Shown here piece after piece: positions 9,211-11,609 of a stretch of DNA of 11,609 nucleotides. Below the pieces are notes generated by a model. It saw nothing but the letters and a program-made list of their open reading frames with translations, was not told the origin of the DNA and made no database searches. Origin of the DNA: a bacterium. GTDB taxonomy: Bacteria; Pseudomonadota; Alphaproteobacteria; Rhizobiales; Xanthobacteraceae. The translations under genes and the position numbers were made by a program. How positions within the stretch are numbered: position 1 is the first letter of the stretch; every line of letters begins with the position of its first letter. The stretch spans positions 1 through 11,609 of the forward strand of contig JAQSDT010000764.1 of NCBI GenBank assembly GCA_029946075.1. The letters run 5' to 3'.

Positions 9211-10832
9211 TGAGCAGTCCTCAAGATTTCATTATTCGAACTGAAGACGTCAAGGTCGAGGACGTGCTCGACCTATTTGTTCCAATAAGCAGGGACCGAG
9301 AACTAGTCGATAAACTTAAATCAACCTCTCCGGTTGTAATCGAAGGAAGTCGCGGAACCGGCAAGTCGTTACTCCTGCGGGTTTGTGAACAAGAGCAATT
9401 GGCTCAATACACCTCGTCAAAAGTTCTTCCCATATACGTTTCCTTCTCGCGAAGCTCACTTATCAACACCGACGATCCGCAGCAGTTCCAGCACTGGATG
9501 CTATCCTCGTTATGCTCGCGAATTCTTCGAGTCATATCGCAAGCCGGCCTAATCGCCTCACCAACACAAGCAATTAGAATTCTCTCTGGTGGAGCGACGC
9601 AAAACCCGGGCACCAAAACGACACTAGAGATTGTCGCTGAAGAATTCGAACATTCTTACAAAAAACAGGCGACCAGCGTTGACACATCTAACATTCCAAC
9701 GATTGAGAAGTTCAAAGACGCGATCGAGGATATTTGCCGCACCTTGAACTTAAAGCGCATCAATGTCCTGTTTGACGAAGCCGCGCACATATTTCGTCCA
9801 GAGCAACAAAGACAGTTCTTTACTTTATTCAGAGATCTTCGTTCTCCGTATATCACATGCAATGCGGCCGTTTATCCTGGCGTGACGGTGTATGGGGACA
9901 CATTTGAGTCGACTCATGACGCTCAAATCCTCTCTCTAAATCGAGACGTCACGTCATCCGAGTATGTACGGCAGATGCGAGAGATCGTTTTCAAACAAGC
10001 AGATTCGAAACTTCAGGAAATCATTACTCGGCAGGGTGATCTTTTCTCTGCATTGGCTTATGCAGTTTCGGGAAATCCCAGATTGTTGCTGAAAACAATC
10101 GCATTGGCCGGAACAATTCGCTCAACCGAAATCGGCGGAGTGATAAAAGAATTCTTTCGCGATGCGATTTGGTCAGAACATAGCGGCCTTGGAGAGCGAT
10201 ACCCTGGACACAAAGAAATCATTGATTGGGGCAGAACTTTCATAGAACGATTCGTTATTCCAAATACGATCGAAAGAAACCAAGCATGGAGCAGAGAAGA
10301 AAGGTCAGAACGAACTTGTTTTTTCTGGGTCCATCGCGATGCGCCTGAGGCTGTGTACGAAGGCTTGCGGTTGTTAATGTATACGGGAATCGTCACCCGA
10401 CTTGACTCGGGGATAGTGGCTACACGTGGCGAAATTGGAACGCGCTACGCTATCAATATCGGCTGCGTAGCATCACCAACATCTAATCCAATAGCGTTCA
10501 TAAACGACATGCGTCGCGGATTGTCCGTGAAGCGCTTTACGGAATATGGCGCAAATTTTCAGACTTTCGGAGAAGTAGCCAGCGCAGTTGGTGACAAAAT
10601 TGAATCCGATGTCTCAACGGTACTGGCTGATCTATTGAAGAGGCCAATCGATGTGTTGGACATTTCCGATCATCAGAAAAGTGCCCTGACGTCCATTAAC
10701 ATCGACACATTGGGCAAGGCACTCAGTTCAACGCAGGCAGATTTCATGAGGGCGGACTATATCGGGCCAAAGAGATCGCGCCGAATAATGAATGTCGCAA
10801 CTGCCGCCGTGATCGAATACCTTTCTGGATAA
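9210..10832 (+). CDS. P-loop AAA ATPase with C-terminal RNAP-alpha-CTD-like domain
   Basis: A 540-residue ATPase, second gene of the cassette, overlapping the first by one base (TGATG). Residues 24-60 read like an ORC/Cdc6- or STAND-type ATPase entry, with Walker A GSRGTGKS (46-53). Walker B INVLFDEAAH (184-193) carries D189 and E190. ITCNA near 215-219 may be sensor 1. GNPRLLLK (288-295) supplies a conserved arginine of the sensor-2 or GxP kind. A middle region (about 320-470), probably winged-helix or helical, is unassigned. Residues 478-540 match the RNA polymerase alpha C-terminal domain gaplessly: RPID, L483, L493, I498, G502, T508, G519 and K521 fall at equivalent positions. This helix-hairpin-helix fold usually binds DNA. 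I infer an ATP-driven DNA-associated sensor or regulator of its HEPN-like partner. No nuclease or membrane segment is visible. Confidence 0.85.
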   Translation: MSSPQDFIIRTEDVKVEDVLDLFVPISRDRELVDKLKSTSPVVIEGSRGTGKSLLLRVCEQEQLAQYTSSKVLPIYVSFSRSSLINTDDPQQFQHWMLSSLCSRILRVISQAGLIASPTQAIRILSGGATQNPGTKTTLEIVAEEFEHSYKKQATSVDTSNIPTIEKFKDAIEDICRTLNLKRINVLFDEAAHIFRPEQQRQFFTLFRDLRSPYITCNAAVYPGVTVYGDTFESTHDAQILSLNRDVTSSEYVRQMREIVFKQADSKLQEIITRQGDLFSALAYAVSGNPRLLLKTIALAGTIRSTEIGGVIKEFFRDAIWSEHSGLGERYPGHKEIIDWGRTFIERFVIPNTIERNQAWSREERSERTCFFWVHRDAPEAVYEGLRLLMYTGIVTRLDSGIVATRGEIGTRYAINIGCVASPTSNPIAFINDMRRGLSVKRFTEYGANFQTFGEVASAVGDKIESDVSTVLADLLKRPIDVLDISDHQKSALTSINIDTLGKALSSTQADFMRADYIGPKRSRRIMNVATAAVIEYLSG

Positions 10833-10871
10833 CTCCTACCGAATTGACGTTCAAGAGGACAAAGGCTCGTC

Positions 10872-11465
10872 TCACTCAATCACCGGCACATGCGGCGCCA
10901 CATGCCGCGGAGCAACCCCAGTGAGTCTCGGATCGTCTTCCACTTCGATCTGTCGTCGGAACGGGCGAAACCCCGAGCGCTGATAGAACGCCAGCGCCTT
11001 CGGGTGATCGTGGGTACACGTGTGCAGCCAGACGCGTTTGACGCCGCGCGACCAAGCGAGTTCCTGCGCTCGGTTCATTAGCCAGCGGCCGGCGCCCGAG
11101 CCGAACAGATTTGATGTGACGCCGAACATGCCGATCTCGCAATTGTCGGGCTCGCGGAAATCGAGTTCGAGCAGGCCTTCCTCGCGGTCTTCATTGACCA
11201 GCGCGTATTCATCGACGAGCGGTGACTGGATTTTGGCGGCGAGCTCGGCGTCGGGCATCCGGATGCGGCCGTACCACATGTACTCTGCGCCGACGCGGAG
11301 ATAGAGGCTGCGGAACCAGTCGACGCCGGGATGGTCGATCTTGCGCAGGGTCCACGCGCCGGGGGGATCGGGCAGCGGCGCAGGGCGTGCGGTCATTTCG
11401 AGGTGGGTGACGATGGCGGCGATCTTGCCATTGGGGATGTCGGTGTAGCCGTCGGGGAGGATCAT
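10872..11465 (-). CDS. GNAT-family N-acetyltransferase
   Basis: A 197-residue acetyl-CoA-dependent acyltransferase of the GNAT fold. Motif A is IGMFGVTSNLFGSGAGRWLM (111-130), where GSGAGR (122-127) is the pyrophosphate-binding loop. Motif B follows as WLHTCTHDHPKALAFYQRSGF (146-166), with the HPKAL-FYQRSGF signature of the C-terminal strand and helix. The acceptor substrate is not predictable. The frame stays open to 11603, but those 46 extra residues read through a palindromic repeat, so I chose the ATG at 11465, with AGAGAG about 10 bases upstream and MILPDGYTDIP as a natural N-terminus. Composition is that of the high-GC chromosome. It faces the ATPase gene tail to tail with a 39-base gap and is not part of the cassette. 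Confidence 0.88.
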   Translation of the reverse strand: MILPDGYTDIPNGKIAAIVTHLEMTARPAPLPDPPGAWTLRKIDHPGVDWFRSLYLRVGAEYMWYGRIRMPDAELAAKIQSPLVDEYALVNEDREEGLLELDFREPDNCEIGMFGVTSNLFGSGAGRWLMNRAQELAWSRGVKRVWLHTCTHDHPKALAFYQRSGFRPFRRQIEVEDDPRLTGVAPRHVAPHVPVIE

Positions 11466-11482
11466 CGGGCGTATCTCTCTAT

Positions 11483-11599
11483 CGTCATGCCCGGACTTGT
11501 CCCGGGTATCCACGTCTTGGACACGACGAGAAAGGAAGTCGTGGATGGCCGGGTCACCTTGTGTGAAGACGCGCTTCGCGCTTTTGCCCGGCCATGATG
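11483..11599. repeat. Composite palindromic intergenic repeat
   Basis: Outer arms CGTCATGCCCGG (11483-11494) and CCGGCCATGATG (about 11588-11599) are imperfect inverted copies. Inner arms ATCCACGTCTT (11508-11518) and AAGTCGTGGAT (11536-11546) match at 10 of 11 positions. Two smaller hairpins are CCCGGAC-TT-GTCCCGGG (11490-11506) and GCGC-TTC-GCGC (11571-11581). I remember this layout as a frequent repeat in Bradyrhizobium and Rhodopseudomonas. It lies directly upstream of the acetyltransferase gene. Confidence 0.65.
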
Positions 11600-11609
11600 G
11601 CAAGCGAAA

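Larger units (their letters stand above)
8393..10871. other. Low-GC two-gene cassette, probably acquired
   Basis: From just after the secreted protein gene to just before the acetyltransferase gene, composition and codon choice change abruptly. By eye GC falls from about 65% to 45-50%, and codons such as TTA, CTA, ATA and AGA, rare on both sides, become frequent. It contains exactly two coupled genes. I see no integrase, transposase, tRNA gene or clear flanking direct repeat, so the mode of insertion is not visible. The boundaries are approximate. Confidence 0.7.

Noticed and set aside
8393..10871. CRISPR array, integrase or transposon ends around the cassette
   Set aside because: No regularly spaced repeats, recombinase motifs or matching terminal repeats could be found at or near the edges.
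11466..11603. Longer N-terminus of the GNAT protein
   Set aside because: These 46 codons run through a palindromic intergenic repeat; the conserved protein begins at the ATG at 11465.

Overview
The window looks like chromosome from a high-GC alphaproteobacterium, most likely Bradyrhizobium or a close relative. The reasons are the strong G/C third-position bias of most genes, the metF-metH layout, and GC-rich palindromic intergenic repeats at both ends of a type I remember as abundant in that group. I had no database access, so the genus is an inference.

Layout. At the left edge (about 50-162) lies a palindromic repeat. Next is a leftward bacterial-luciferase-like flavin monooxygenase (166-1185). 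A roughly 395-base AT-rich divergent intergenic region follows, holding several dyads and a direct repeat. The rightward pair metF (1581-2495) and metH (2500-6363) comes next; they are 4 bases apart and surely one operon. MetF makes 5-methyl-tetrahydrofolate and MetH uses it to methylate homocysteine to methionine. A REP-like hairpin separates metH from a zeta-class glutathione transferase (maleylacetoacetate isomerase-like, 6419-7078), which ends in a strong GC hairpin. A second, unrelated GST lies leftward (7204-7839). Divergent from it is a small secreted DUF6636-type protein with six cysteines (7982-8392).

The accessory part is 8393-10871. Base composition drops sharply, by eye from about 65% to 45-50% GC, and two coupled genes sit here. 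The first (8494-9210) encodes a 238-residue, mostly helical protein with an R-x6-H motif of the HEPN RNase type. The second (9210-10832, TGATG overlap) encodes a 540-residue P-loop/AAA ATPase with Walker A, Walker B and a GNPR motif. Its last 63 residues align without gaps to the C-terminal domain of the RNA polymerase alpha subunit, a helix-hairpin-helix DNA-binding fold. A promoter-like sequence overlapped by nested inverted repeats precedes the pair. I interpret it as a horizontally acquired two-gene module, plausibly anti-phage or toxin-like: an ATPase sensor/regulator with a HEPN-like effector. This is the most interesting content of the window.

The window closes with a leftward GNAT acetyltransferase (10872-11465) in normal high-GC composition, preceded by another composite palindromic repeat (11483-11599).
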